A DNA stretch of 64,000 nucleotides, from the NCBI RefSeq assembly GCF_018687455.1, contig NZ_CP061291.1, forward strand, positions 1,178,001 through 1,242,000, in the 5' to 3' direction. Positions 54,165 to 62,486 of this stretch are shown here, piece by piece. The translations under genes and the position numbers were made by a program. The notes beneath the pieces were generated by a model. That model saw only the letters and a program-made list of their open reading frames with translations. It had not been told where the DNA came from and did not search any database. Each line of letters opens with the position of its first letter. The stretch's first letter is position 1. The DNA is from Polynucleobacter sp. TSB-Sco08W16. Lineage in GTDB: Bacteria > Pseudomonadota > Gammaproteobacteria > Burkholderiales > Burkholderiaceae.

Positions 54165-54857
54165 TTAAATAATTTTAGTTTTCAGATTTTTCAATCCAGC
54201 AACACTGCCCTCCAATACATCCCCTTTTTTCACAGGGCCTACGCCTGCAGGAGTGCCTGAGAAAATTAAATCGCCTGGCTCTAAAGTAAATAGCGTTGAG
54301 AGGTAAGCAATAGTGTCTGGCACATTCCAGATCAACTGATTGAGATCGCCCTCTTGACGCACTTCCCCATTGACTAAAAGCTTTACGGAGCCCTTTGCTG
54401 GGTGACCACACTGACTGACAGGGGTAATCTCACCGCAGGGAGCAGATTGATCAAACGCTTTACCGGTATCCCAAGGGCGCCCCATCTTTTTAGCCTCACC
54501 CTGCAAGTCACGGCGAGTCATATCCAAGCCAACGCCATAGCCATAGACATGGTCTAAGGCCTGATCAGCAGCAATATTAGCGCCACCTTTGCCAATGGCG
54601 ACAACCATTTCGATTTCGTGGTGGACATCATTTGATAAAGCGGGATAAGCCATGTCTTTGCCATCAGTAACAATAGAGTTTGCAGGCTTCATAAAAAAGA
54701 ATGGTGGCTCACGATCAGGATCATGCCCCATCTCACGCGCATGGTCAGCATAATTGCGACCTACACAATAAATGCGATTGACTGCAAAGCGGCGACTATC
54801 GCCAGTCACTGGCAAAGAGATTTGAACTGGGGCATCGATAACAAAAGCTGAACTCAT
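54165..54857 (-). CDS. fumarylacetoacetate hydrolase family (acylpyruvase-like)
   Basis: Short FAH-fold protein of 230 residues, cytosolic. Key parts: YCVGRNYADHAREMG, the metal ligands in HEIEMVVAIGKGG (E-x-E pair) and the GLDMTRRDLQ Asp, and FSGTPAGVGPV near the end. Short members cleave acylpyruvates or related 2-oxo acids. AAAGG lies seven bases upstream of ATG. It precedes the SemiSWEET stop by three bases, so both are cotranscribed. Confidence 0.9.
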   Translation of the reverse strand: MSSAFVIDAPVQISLPVTGDSRRFAVNRIYCVGRNYADHAREMGHDPDREPPFFFMKPANSIVTDGKDMAYPALSNDVHHEIEMVVAIGKGGANIAADQALDHVYGYGVGLDMTRRDLQGEAKKMGRPWDTGKAFDQSAPCGEITPVSQCGHPAKGSVKLLVNGEVRQEGDLNQLIWNVPDTIAYLSTLFTLEPGDLIFSGTPAGVGPVKKGDVLEGSVAGLKNLKTKII

Positions 54858-54860
54858 GAC

Positions 54861-55172
54861 TTACCTTTCAATGGATTTTGGTGTTGCTATATTTCTGTTT
54901 TTAGAAGTATGACGCAATTTGAGTAGCAAGATACTGAGAGCCAAAGCAAAAGTCAGGGCGTTGGCCAATATCAAGGGCCATTTCTCAATAATGAGGCCAT
55001 AGACTAACCACAAACCTACACCTACAGTAAACAAGGCATACATCCCCAAGGAGACTCCAGAGAGATCTTTGGTGCGCCAAGACTGGATCGCCTGAGGCAA
55101 AAAGGCGACTGTAGTGAGAAAAGCGGCGCAATAACCAATGATCTCTATTTGATGGGGTTCAAGACTCATCAT
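54861..55172 (-). CDS. SemiSWEET-type sugar transporter / PQ-loop protein
   Basis: The 103 residues contain three helices and the PQ-loop motif at P26-Q27 (TTVAFLPQAIQSWRTKDLSGVSLGMYALF). SemiSWEETs dimerise to form a facilitated sugar channel. A basic tail follows. First in a two-gene unit with a FAH-family enzyme, which is an unusual partner. The substrate may therefore not be a sugar; that is speculation. Confidence 0.88.
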   Translation of the reverse strand: MMSLEPHQIEIIGYCAAFLTTVAFLPQAIQSWRTKDLSGVSLGMYALFTVGVGLWLVYGLIIEKWPLILANALTFALALSILLLKLRHTSKNRNIATPKSIER

Positions 55173-55275
55173 TTGATTGTAATTAGGGAAACTCGGAAGT
55201 CATTGATCTAGCGCAGGAAGGTATTTTCTGTACATAATGGATGCTTGCAGTTCAACTTAAAGCTAAAAATACAAA

Positions 55276-56274
55276 ATGAGACAACAATATAAGCAGTGGA
55301 TTGGCACAATCATATGCGCCGCCTTGATCGCTAGCCCCGTGTTTGCCCAAGGCGAGGCAGCCCTCAAAAATTATCCGGATAAGCCAATTCGCCTGGTGAT
55401 TCCCTATCCTCCTGGCGGTGCAACTGATGTGATTGGCCGCATCATGGCGCAAGAGCTCTCTAAGACCCTGAACCAACAGGTAATACCGGATAACCGAGCT
55501 GGAGATAGCGGCAATATTGGCGCTGATATGGTGGCTAAGTCACCTGCTGATGGCTATACCTTGTTAATGGGCGCACTGACTTCCCATTCGATTAACGCCA
55601 TTCTTGATAAAGACCGAATTAAGTACAGCCTTGAGAAAGATTTCACACCAGTGGCAGTTGTGGGTGTTGTCCCCTTAGTTTTTGTTGTAAATCCTTCTGT
55701 CCCTGTAAAGAATATGAAAGAGTTCATTGCTTACGCCAAAGCCAATCCAGGAAAACTGACCTTTGCATCCTCTGGTGCTGGCGCTCCTCAGCGCTTGGCA
55801 ATGGAAATGTTCCGCTATCAACTAGGTCTCGACTTATTGCATGTGCCTTACAAAGGTAGCGGTCCCGCCATGACAGATTTAGTTGGTGGACAGGTTCTAA
55901 CAATGTCAGAAACCGTGCCAGCGGCTTTGCAATTTATTCAAGCTGGTCAATTAAGAGCTCTCGCTGTCACCACCTCAAAACGCATCAGCCAATTGCCCGA
56001 TGTACCCACGATCACCGAGGCTACAGGCTTACCTAACTTTGATGTAGTAAGCATGTTTGGTATTGAGGCGCCAGCAGGAACACCTAAGGCTATCGTTAAT
56101 AAATTGAGTAGCGATATCAGATCTATTTTGCAGCGTCCTGACGTTCAAGAGCGCATGTTAGCTGCTGGGGTCTATGTGAACTATCTTTCTCCAGCAGAAT
56201 CGAGCAAGCGCATCACTCGCGAATTGAATATGTGGAACAAAGTCATTAAGGATGCCAATATCAAGGCTGACTAA
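55276..56274 (+). CDS. Bug-family (TctC) periplasmic binding protein
   Basis: The 332 residues have a signal peptide (IGTIICAALIASPVFAQ) and TctC features: YPDKPIRLVIPYPPGGATDVIGR, MVAKSPADGYTLL, FASSGAGAPQRLAMEM and HVPYKGSGPAMTDL. It diverges from the SemiSWEET gene and is followed by a strong terminator, so it is a monocistronic orphan. No permease genes are near. Confidence 0.93.
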   Translation: MRQQYKQWIGTIICAALIASPVFAQGEAALKNYPDKPIRLVIPYPPGGATDVIGRIMAQELSKTLNQQVIPDNRAGDSGNIGADMVAKSPADGYTLLMGALTSHSINAILDKDRIKYSLEKDFTPVAVVGVVPLVFVVNPSVPVKNMKEFIAYAKANPGKLTFASSGAGAPQRLAMEMFRYQLGLDLLHVPYKGSGPAMTDLVGGQVLTMSETVPAALQFIQAGQLRALAVTTSKRISQLPDVPTITEATGLPNFDVVSMFGIEAPAGTPKAIVNKLSSDIRSILQRPDVQERMLAAGVYVNYLSPAESSKRITRELNMWNKVIKDANIKAD

Positions 56275-56298
56275 GTACAACGCTTTGCTTTAAATAAC

Positions 56299-56328
56299 AA
56301 TGGGGCCTCAATGAGGCCCCATTTTTTA
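56299..56328 (+). terminator. intrinsic terminator after Bug gene 55276
   Basis: Perfect 11-base arms AATGGGGCCTC / GAGGCCCCATT with an AAT loop and TTTTT after it, 24 bases after the stop codon. Confidence 0.92.
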
Positions 56329-56351
56329 ACACTACTGATATCTACTCTAAA

Positions 56352-57344
56352 TTACTCAGCTTCAATCTTGGCTTGCTGCGCTACCTGCTCCCACTTCTTT
56401 TTCTCAGCAGCAATAAATATTTTGGTATTGGCTGGTGTATCGCCGACTGCCCAACCACCCAAATCTTTCCAACGCTGTTTAATCTCAGGAGTTTCCAGCG
56501 CCTTCTTCACAGCAACATAGAGCTTATCGATGATTGGTTTTGGTGTTCCTGCTGGAACAAACAAACCAAACCATGCAGTTACATCAAAATTAGGATAGCC
56601 CGATTGAATCATAGTTGGTACATCAGGCAACTCTGCAACACGGTTCTTACTAGTAACCGCCAAAGCGCGTAATTTTCCAGACTTGATGTACTGCATTGAG
56701 CTTGGTAAGTTATCCACCATCATGCTGGTCTGACCGGCCAATAGATCGGCCAAGGCTGGGCCAGCCCCTTTATATGGGACATGAATAATATCGATTCCTG
56801 CTTGTGTCTTGAACAACTCGCCAGACATATGAATAGACTGACCGCGCCCAGAAGATGCAAATGAATACTTGCCTGGATTAGCTTTAGCCAAAGCCACCAG
56901 CTCTGCAACCGTCTTGGCCGGTACTTCTGGGTTGACAACCAAGACGTTAGGATTTGCAATCACAATCGTGACCGGCTCCATATCTTCCATCTTGTAGGGA
57001 AGATTCTTGTAAAGACTGTAGTTAATTGCATTGGGACCAATATTGCCCATTGCCATGGTGTACCCATCAGCAGGTGCCGAGAGCAATGCTTGAATACCAA
57101 TGATGCCAGCACCTCCAGCCTTATTTTCAACAATGACTGTTTGTTTGAGCTCTTTACCCAAGACTTCTGAGAGTGCACGCGCAGAAATGTCGGTAGTTCC
57201 TCCTGGCGCAGCAGTCACAATAATCCTGACTGGTTTATTGGGAAAAGGCTCAGCAGCATTGACTAAAGAAGTGAGGGATAAAAATGCTGCAACTGCAGCA
57301 AAAATACCTAAGCATCTACCGTGCGAAAAGGGGATCCGTGTCAT
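56352..57344 (-). CDS. Bug-family (TctC) periplasmic binding protein
   Basis: The 330 residues begin with a signal peptide (CLGIFAAVAAFLSLTSLVNAA) and carry PFPNKPVRIIVTAAPGGTTDISAR, TVIVENKAGGAG, FASSGRGQSIHMSGE and HVPYKGAGPALADLLAGQ. ATG 57344 with GGAG upstream gives a normal signal peptide; the open frame to 57422 runs into the divergent gene's region. Converges with 55276 and diverges from the DUF6644-like cassette. Confidence 0.93.
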   Translation of the reverse strand: MTRIPFSHGRCLGIFAAVAAFLSLTSLVNAAEPFPNKPVRIIVTAAPGGTTDISARALSEVLGKELKQTVIVENKAGGAGIIGIQALLSAPADGYTMAMGNIGPNAINYSLYKNLPYKMEDMEPVTIVIANPNVLVVNPEVPAKTVAELVALAKANPGKYSFASSGRGQSIHMSGELFKTQAGIDIIHVPYKGAGPALADLLAGQTSMMVDNLPSSMQYIKSGKLRALAVTSKNRVAELPDVPTMIQSGYPNFDVTAWFGLFVPAGTPKPIIDKLYVAVKKALETPEIKQRWKDLGGWAVGDTPANTKIFIAAEKKKWEQVAQQAKIEAE

Positions 57345-57420
57345 TTTGTCTCCGTTAACTATTTTATTTATCTGAGTAATATAAACTCTTCTCACGAATA
57401 TTAAATAATTGTTTAAATCC

Positions 57421-57906
57421 ATGCAAAATTCTGCATTGCTTCAATTCTGTTACTACCTAGAGAGCACCTCTCTCAATGCGGCGATACAGGATCATTTTTG
57501 GATCGTTCCTACCATGCAAAGCCTTCATATTCTGGCCATTGCATCAGTTCTAGTGGGGGTACTCCTAATTAATCTGAGGATTCTTGGTGTTCATGGGCAA
57601 AGCGACCCGATTGCAACAGTCATCGCTCGTTACCAAGCGTTAATTTGGTTCGCCTTACCAGTTCTGCTCATTACTGGTTGCATCATGATTGTGGGTGAGC
57701 CCGCAAGATCATTAACTAACCCAGCCTTTCAGCTGAAAATGTTGATGTTAGTGATAGTAATACTCATCACCCTACACTTTCAAAGAAAGTGGCGCAACAA
57801 CCATTCTTATGCTCAAGCAGATTTAGGCAACCGATTGTTATCCATCGTTTCTCTGACATTGTGGATTGGCATAGTTGCCGCAGGCCGTTGGATTGCATAC
57901 GCATAA
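57421..57906 (+). CDS. DUF6644-like membrane protein, first of a tandem pair
   Basis: The 161 residues form four helices. Conserved with its neighbour: a helix-1 HxLA motif (MQSLHILAIASVLVG), a ...LINLRILG... segment, LPVLLITGCIMI and the C-terminal LTLWIGIVAAGRWIAYA. These repeated histidine and GRWI positions suggest a shared core, perhaps cofactor-binding, but no function is established. ATG 57421 is preferred over TTG 57409; the ribosome site is weak. The genes 57421-59740 lie 18-33 bp apart and form one operon. Confidence 0.7.
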   Translation: MQNSALLQFCYYLESTSLNAAIQDHFWIVPTMQSLHILAIASVLVGVLLINLRILGVHGQSDPIATVIARYQALIWFALPVLLITGCIMIVGEPARSLTNPAFQLKMLMLVIVILITLHFQRKWRNNHSYAQADLGNRLLSIVSLTLWIGIVAAGRWIAYA

Positions 57907-57924
57907 CTCATAAGCACAAAAAAG

Positions 57925-58431
57925 ATGAACGACATTCTGATTTTAATTTATGGCAACCCGATTGCCGAAACCATTCGTGAAAACGAATTTTTATTCCCTT
58001 GGGTTGAGTCCCTACATGTGCTCGCAGTAACCTTAGTGATTGGCTCTATCGCCCTAGTAGATTTGCGTTTGATTGGTATTCGCGCCCTGAATCGCCCAAT
58101 CAGCAATATCAGCAAAGAACTGCTGCCTATTACTTGGATGGCTTTTTTGATCGCCGCCATCACCGGGGCCATTCTATTTACTTCGAATGCTCTGAGCTAC
58201 AGCCAGAACTTTCATTTTCTAGGAAAAATGATTTTGCTGGGCTTGGCTGGTGTAAATATGATGTGCTTTCAATTCATCATTGGCAAAAATATCGATAGCT
58301 GGAATCACTATCAACAGCTACCCACTTCTGCCCGCCTATCTGGAGCCATCTCACTAGCACTGTGGGTGAGCATTATTTTCTTTGGACGATGGATTGGTTT
58401 TACGCTTGAACCAGTATTAGCAGTTTCATAA
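57925..58431 (+). CDS. DUF6644-like membrane protein, second of a tandem pair
   Basis: The 168 residues share the plan of the preceding gene: VESLHVLAVTLVIGSIALVDLRLIG, ITWMAFLIAAITGAILF, FHFLGKMILLGLAG and LALWVSIIFFGRWIGF. The paired LHxLA, the LRxxG segment and the GRWI ending imply duplication followed by divergence, so the two may form a heteromer. It starts 18 bases after its neighbour. Confidence 0.7.
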   Translation: MNDILILIYGNPIAETIRENEFLFPWVESLHVLAVTLVIGSIALVDLRLIGIRALNRPISNISKELLPITWMAFLIAAITGAILFTSNALSYSQNFHFLGKMILLGLAGVNMMCFQFIIGKNIDSWNHYQQLPTSARLSGAISLALWVSIIFFGRWIGFTLEPVLAVS

Positions 58432-58447
58432 TAAAGAGAGGGAGACA

Positions 58448-59275
58448 ATGAAAAGAAAAATGCTCGGCCTATTATTAACAGCAGGGCTTGGGTTAGCTCT
58501 AGCTAATGCAAGTTATGCACAGTCGACTAAGCCAGTGATCAATCCACCACCCACCGCTAAGGACTGGAATAATTTAGCCAAACTTCCTGATTGGAGTGGT
58601 GTTTGGAATCCAAAGATCACCGATCAAGATATGCAGGCTAAAACCAATATGCCCCCTTGGACTCCTGCGGCCAATGAACTCATCCAATATCAGCTGGCTG
58701 AAGAAAAAGCCGGTAGACCCCCTCCCTTATTCGTCAACTGTTTACCTGAATCCATGCCCGCATGGATGTTGGTTACTCACAATGCCATGGAAGTCTTATT
58801 TACCCCAGGTAGAGTGACCCTCCTAGGGGAATCAGACGGCAATCGGTTGCGCCGCATCTACACCGATGGTCGCCCTCACCCAGAAGATCCAGATCCCACT
58901 TTCCATGGTCACTCCATTGGTAAATGGGAAGGCGATACGCTGGTAGTTGATACCGTCGGCGTTGTACCCCAGGCTTATATTGCGATCAGCGAAGCTGCTG
59001 GTGTTCCTAATAACGGCGATATGCACATCATCGAACGCATCCATTTAGTGGGCAAAGATGAATTGCATGATGACCTTGAAATCATTGCGCCCAACGTATT
59101 AACCAAGCCCTGGAAAACAACTCGTATTTACTTCCGTCAACGCGCACGTAAGTACGATATTGTCGAAGGCGTTTGCTTAGAAGGCTCTTTTGCCCCAGGC
59201 AAAGATAAACGTGGCAATGATATTTTCGTTCCTGTCGAATACGATGTGGGCGGCAATCGCATTCCACCCCAATAA
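58448..59275 (+). CDS. exported protein of unknown function
   Basis: The 275 residues have a Sec signal (LLLTAGLGLALANASYAQ) and a beta-rich mature region. Recognisable segments recur in uncharacterised secreted proteins of proteobacteria: LPDWSGVWNP, NCLPESMPAWML, the HSIGKWEGDTLVVDTVG strand, and IIERIHLVGKDELHDDLEI. Trp and Gly positions suggest a lipocalin-like barrel, not proven. GAGGGAGA before the ATG is a strong ribosome site. It lies between the DUF6644-like pair and a DUF6152-like gene. Confidence 0.7.
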   Translation: MKRKMLGLLLTAGLGLALANASYAQSTKPVINPPPTAKDWNNLAKLPDWSGVWNPKITDQDMQAKTNMPPWTPAANELIQYQLAEEKAGRPPPLFVNCLPESMPAWMLVTHNAMEVLFTPGRVTLLGESDGNRLRRIYTDGRPHPEDPDPTFHGHSIGKWEGDTLVVDTVGVVPQAYIAISEAAGVPNNGDMHIIERIHLVGKDELHDDLEIIAPNVLTKPWKTTRIYFRQRARKYDIVEGVCLEGSFAPGKDKRGNDIFVPVEYDVGGNRIPPQ

Positions 59276-59308
59276 TTTATATAGCCATCATTCTTAGGAG
59301 ATAAGATC

Positions 59309-59740
59309 TTGAAACTCACAACATTAACGAGACTAGCGGCATTTGTCATCGCGCTATCAGCGTCAGCACTAGCCCTAGCGCACCATGCCACCACCATGTT
59401 TGACCGAGATAAAGTCATCACTATTACTGGGGTAGTCAAAGAAGTGCAATGGACTAACCCACACGTTGGTATCTTTGTCACGGGCACCCTCAAAGATGGC
59501 GATACTCCAGCGCTTTGGATTATGGAAGTATCTAGCCCTGGAAACCTGACTCGTGCGGGTGGTTGGACTAGAAACTCCATCAAAGCAGGAGATAAGGTAT
59601 CGGTTGACTTCTACCCACTTCGCAATGGCAATAAGGGTGGTTACTTGAAGAAAGTTACCTTAACCGACACTGGCAAGTTCTATACCGCCGATATTCGCGC
59701 ACAAGAAAGCGCTAACTTAGAAGACCGCGAGCAGAAATAA
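59309..59740 (+). CDS. DUF6152-like exported protein
   Basis: The 143 residues have a Sec signal (LAAFVIALSASALALA) followed directly by HHATTMFDRDKVITITGVVKEVQWTNPHVGIFV, the DUF6152 signature with its N-terminal histidine pair. An OB-like barrel is probable. Start is TTG 59309, eight bases after AGGAG; no ATG precedes the signal peptide. It ends the cassette and converges with the outer-membrane barrel gene 12 bases away. Confidence 0.75.
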   Translation: MKLTTLTRLAAFVIALSASALALAHHATTMFDRDKVITITGVVKEVQWTNPHVGIFVTGTLKDGDTPALWIMEVSSPGNLTRAGGWTRNSIKAGDKVSVDFYPLRNGNKGGYLKKVTLTDTGKFYTADIRAQESANLEDREQK

Positions 59741-59751
59741 TCTGCTGCAAA

Positions 59752-60573
59752 TTAGGGAAGCGGGATTGAAAAAATAGCTTTGAGCGTTAACGAGTCAGTG
59801 CTATTTGAAAACCCCTTCCCTACTCCCGCCTGAAATGAAATAGGCTTTCCATCGTAGTACATCATCAAGAATCCCAGCTGTTGGGTGTTTTGATAATTGA
59901 TCGGTTGTCCTAGCTGATTGAGATTGGTGTAGTACTCCACCCCTAAAGCCAAGTCCGGAATGACCTCTCGCGATAAGCGAGTTGCCGTCGAGTAGTACGG
60001 CGATTGATGCACGTATGGTTGCGATAGCGGCATATCGACGATGGGGTTAAATGAGAACAACCATTCATCAAAATGTTTGCCGAAAATAAAACGCATTTCT
60101 GCGTTATATCGAGACTCATCAAACTGTGGCTGCACATTAGAAAGCTCTAAATTGGCGCCAGCAAAGAAATCGTCACCCTTCTCCTCGCGATACGGCAACC
60201 ATTTCATACGCACTTTCGTGGCTGCATACTGAAATTTGTTGTCGTAATTGACGTAAGAGATATATAAGCCAGCCTCTAAATCATGGCCAAGACCATAAGC
60301 CAATTCTGGCGTGACGCGCACGCCATTATTATTCATCACCTCGCCTGGGTAAGAGGGTGTCTGGATGCCGCGAGGCGTGCTATTAATATGAAGTTCTAGA
60401 CTTGATTCACCCTTAGCATTAATCTCATCGTCATACACCTGTATCTCATCTTGTAGCACCGCCATTGCCGCAGTGGGCAACAGCATTAAGCTTGCCAAAA
60501 TGATTGTTGGGGCGAGGAGTAGCTTTAGAAGCCGCTGTATCAGCGGCCTCAGCGCAATTGACTGCATCTTCAT
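59752..60573 (-). CDS. putative outer-membrane beta-barrel protein of the aldolase operon
   Basis: About 273 residues from ATG 60573 (frame open to TTG 60591, which abuts the aldolase stop). A long signal region (LLKLLLAPTIILASLMLLPTAAMA) precedes alternating strands (AYGLGHDLEAGLYISYVNYD; FFAGANLELSNVQ; WLFSFNPIVDMPL; LALGVEYYTNLNQ) and a final strand LTLKAIFSIPLP. It resembles outer-membrane transporters found in aromatic degradation loci, but I cannot assign a family securely. It is last in the operon with a Bug protein and an exported aldolase. Confidence 0.65.
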   Translation of the reverse strand: MKMQSIALRPLIQRLLKLLLAPTIILASLMLLPTAAMAVLQDEIQVYDDEINAKGESSLELHINSTPRGIQTPSYPGEVMNNNGVRVTPELAYGLGHDLEAGLYISYVNYDNKFQYAATKVRMKWLPYREEKGDDFFAGANLELSNVQPQFDESRYNAEMRFIFGKHFDEWLFSFNPIVDMPLSQPYVHQSPYYSTATRLSREVIPDLALGVEYYTNLNQLGQPINYQNTQQLGFLMMYYDGKPISFQAGVGKGFSNSTDSLTLKAIFSIPLP

Positions 60574-60591
60574 GATGCATGAGTTTAACAA

Positions 60592-61392
60592 CTATTGCGG
60601 TTTTTTGACGCGCTCACTCCAGAGCTGCCACGGACGTCCAATTGTCTTTTCAATGGTCTCTTGTGAAATTACCGCTTCGCCAGGTGTCAGGTATTGAACC
60701 TGCCCCATTTTCATCGCCTCACTCTGAATGCTGGCGTTTTGGATTGCATAGACCGCTCTAAAGACTGCTTTTTTAATCGAGTCAGCTCCAGCAGCATATC
60801 CATGACCACGCATCAAGACAAAATACTGTAGGCCCATGGTTTGAGACAAGGCATTACCCAGCTCAATATTGCTAATAAACATATCCGTATCAGGATTAGG
60901 TTTGGCAAAATTACGAATCTCAAAAATGGGGGCACCCTCACCCAAGAATGAGCTCATGTGATACACAGGCTTAAGCGTAGTGCCCGTTAAACCAAAAGGG
61001 AGTATTGGGGCCGCATGCCCATGAATCACTGAATTAATATCAGGGCGATTTTTTAGAATGCCACTATGAATAAAGCGCTCGCCATAGGCAACTCGAGTAT
61101 CGCCATTGAGTGCCTTGCCGTTCATATCAAATTCCATAATGTCTTCTACCTGCACCACCGATGGAGCAACACTACGAGCCAAAAAGAAAGTATTGGGATT
61201 GGCTGGATTGCGAACGCTAATGTGACCATAACCATCGACTGCGTTTTGGTCATACAAAATATGATTTGCAATTACTAGTTCTTCAACCGCTGCTTTGATC
61301 TTGGGGTCTTGCTCCATTTGCTCTTGAACGGATGCAGCATACGCATTGGCTATGCCCAGCAATAGTAATGAGATCAGAATTCTTTTCATCAT
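60592..61392 (-). CDS. class II aldolase/adducin family protein with signal peptide
   Basis: The 266 residues begin with an unmistakable Sec signal (ILISLLLLGIANAYAAS), rare in a family that is normally cytosolic. The aldolase core is intact: ILYDQNAVDGYGHISVR, GERFIHSGIL (acidic residue), HGHAAPILPF (two zinc histidines) and LMRGHGYAAG (third histidine). A periplasmic metal-dependent aldolase or decarboxylase is inferred. It overlaps the upstream Bug gene by ATGA and is followed by an outer-membrane barrel. Confidence 0.88.
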   Translation of the reverse strand: MMKRILISLLLLGIANAYAASVQEQMEQDPKIKAAVEELVIANHILYDQNAVDGYGHISVRNPANPNTFFLARSVAPSVVQVEDIMEFDMNGKALNGDTRVAYGERFIHSGILKNRPDINSVIHGHAAPILPFGLTGTTLKPVYHMSSFLGEGAPIFEIRNFAKPNPDTDMFISNIELGNALSQTMGLQYFVLMRGHGYAAGADSIKKAVFRAVYAIQNASIQSEAMKMGQVQYLTPGEAVISQETIEKTIGRPWQLWSERVKKPQ

Positions 61393-62375
61393 TCAACCTT
61401 TCCAATTTTTCTCACGACCTCACCCATTTGCGCCGACTCTTTATCCCAGTAGACTTTAAATTCTGGGGCATCCATATACTGAATGGGGCTACCCGCACCA
61501 TTAATCACTGAGCGCACGCGTTCATCGTTTGCAGCTTGCTTAGAGGCTTCACGTAACTTGGTCACAATGTAATCAGGTGTGGCGCTAGGCACAAATAATC
61601 CTGCCCATTGTGAGAACTCGACCTTCACACCCATCTCTTTAAAGCTAGGCACATCTGGCATGCTTGCCAATCTGCCATCACCCCAGTGCGCTAATGCCCT
61701 GACCTTGCCTGCCTTGATCTGCTGAACAATCGAAGATGGTCCAGTCGCTATCGCATCTACCTGTCCACCTAGCAGACCCACAATCGCTGGACCGGCTCCA
61801 GTGTAGGGAATATGAACCATATAGAACTTTTCAGAAGACTTGAGCATCTCCATGGGCACATGCATCGTTCCATAGTTTCCAGAAGAGCCAAAGTTGTACT
61901 TACCAGGATTGGCGCGCATTGCCGTCACGAATGATTTGTAATCTTTCCATGGGCTATCGGCGCGCACTACCAATACAGTTGGATCCGCCGTAAAACGAGC
62001 AATTGGTTTCAGTTGATTTAACTGAAAGGATTGTTCACGCCCTACTACTTTATCTGCTTCAGGAATAATAGAAATAGAACAGAGCGCCATCAAAATGGTG
62101 TAGCCATCTGGCTTTGCTCTTGCAACCGCAGCCATACCGATACCGCCACCTGCACCTGCTTTGTTCTCAACAATCACGGGTTGCCCCAAAATTCGGGAGA
62201 GCGCCTCAGCTACCGGTCGACCAACAGCATCAGCTACTCCGCCCGGCGGAAAGGGCACCACCATTGTGATTGCCTTGGTAGGCCATGGCTCCGGGGTCTG
62301 GGCAAAAGCAGAGATTGCTAAGAAACCGCTTGCGATGCAGCCCAGCGCATAGCTGAGTATGAATTTTTGTCTCAT
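61389..62375 (-). CDS. Bug-family (TctC) periplasmic binding protein of the aldolase operon
   Basis: The 328 residues have a signal (CIASGFLAISAFAQ) and TctC segments: PWPTKAITMVVPFPPGGVADAVGR, GQPVIVENKAGAGG, VARAKPDGYTILM, FGSSGNYGTMHVPMEML and HIPYTGAGPAIVGL. First gene of the operon; the downstream aldolase start overlaps its stop. The partner enzyme suggests a carbonyl-containing ligand. Confidence 0.93.
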   Translation of the reverse strand: MRQKFILSYALGCIASGFLAISAFAQTPEPWPTKAITMVVPFPPGGVADAVGRPVAEALSRILGQPVIVENKAGAGGGIGMAAVARAKPDGYTILMALCSISIIPEADKVVGREQSFQLNQLKPIARFTADPTVLVVRADSPWKDYKSFVTAMRANPGKYNFGSSGNYGTMHVPMEMLKSSEKFYMVHIPYTGAGPAIVGLLGGQVDAIATGPSSIVQQIKAGKVRALAHWGDGRLASMPDVPSFKEMGVKVEFSQWAGLFVPSATPDYIVTKLREASKQAANDERVRSVINGAGSPIQYMDAPEFKVYWDKESAQMGEVVRKIGKVE

Positions 62376-62486
62376 TTTTGTCTCGAAAATGTAATTTCGT
62401 TATTATTTATATTCTTTATCCTACTACAAGAATTATCACAATAAACAGGGGTTGTTGTAGTCATAACCCCAACGGAGATAGCAATC

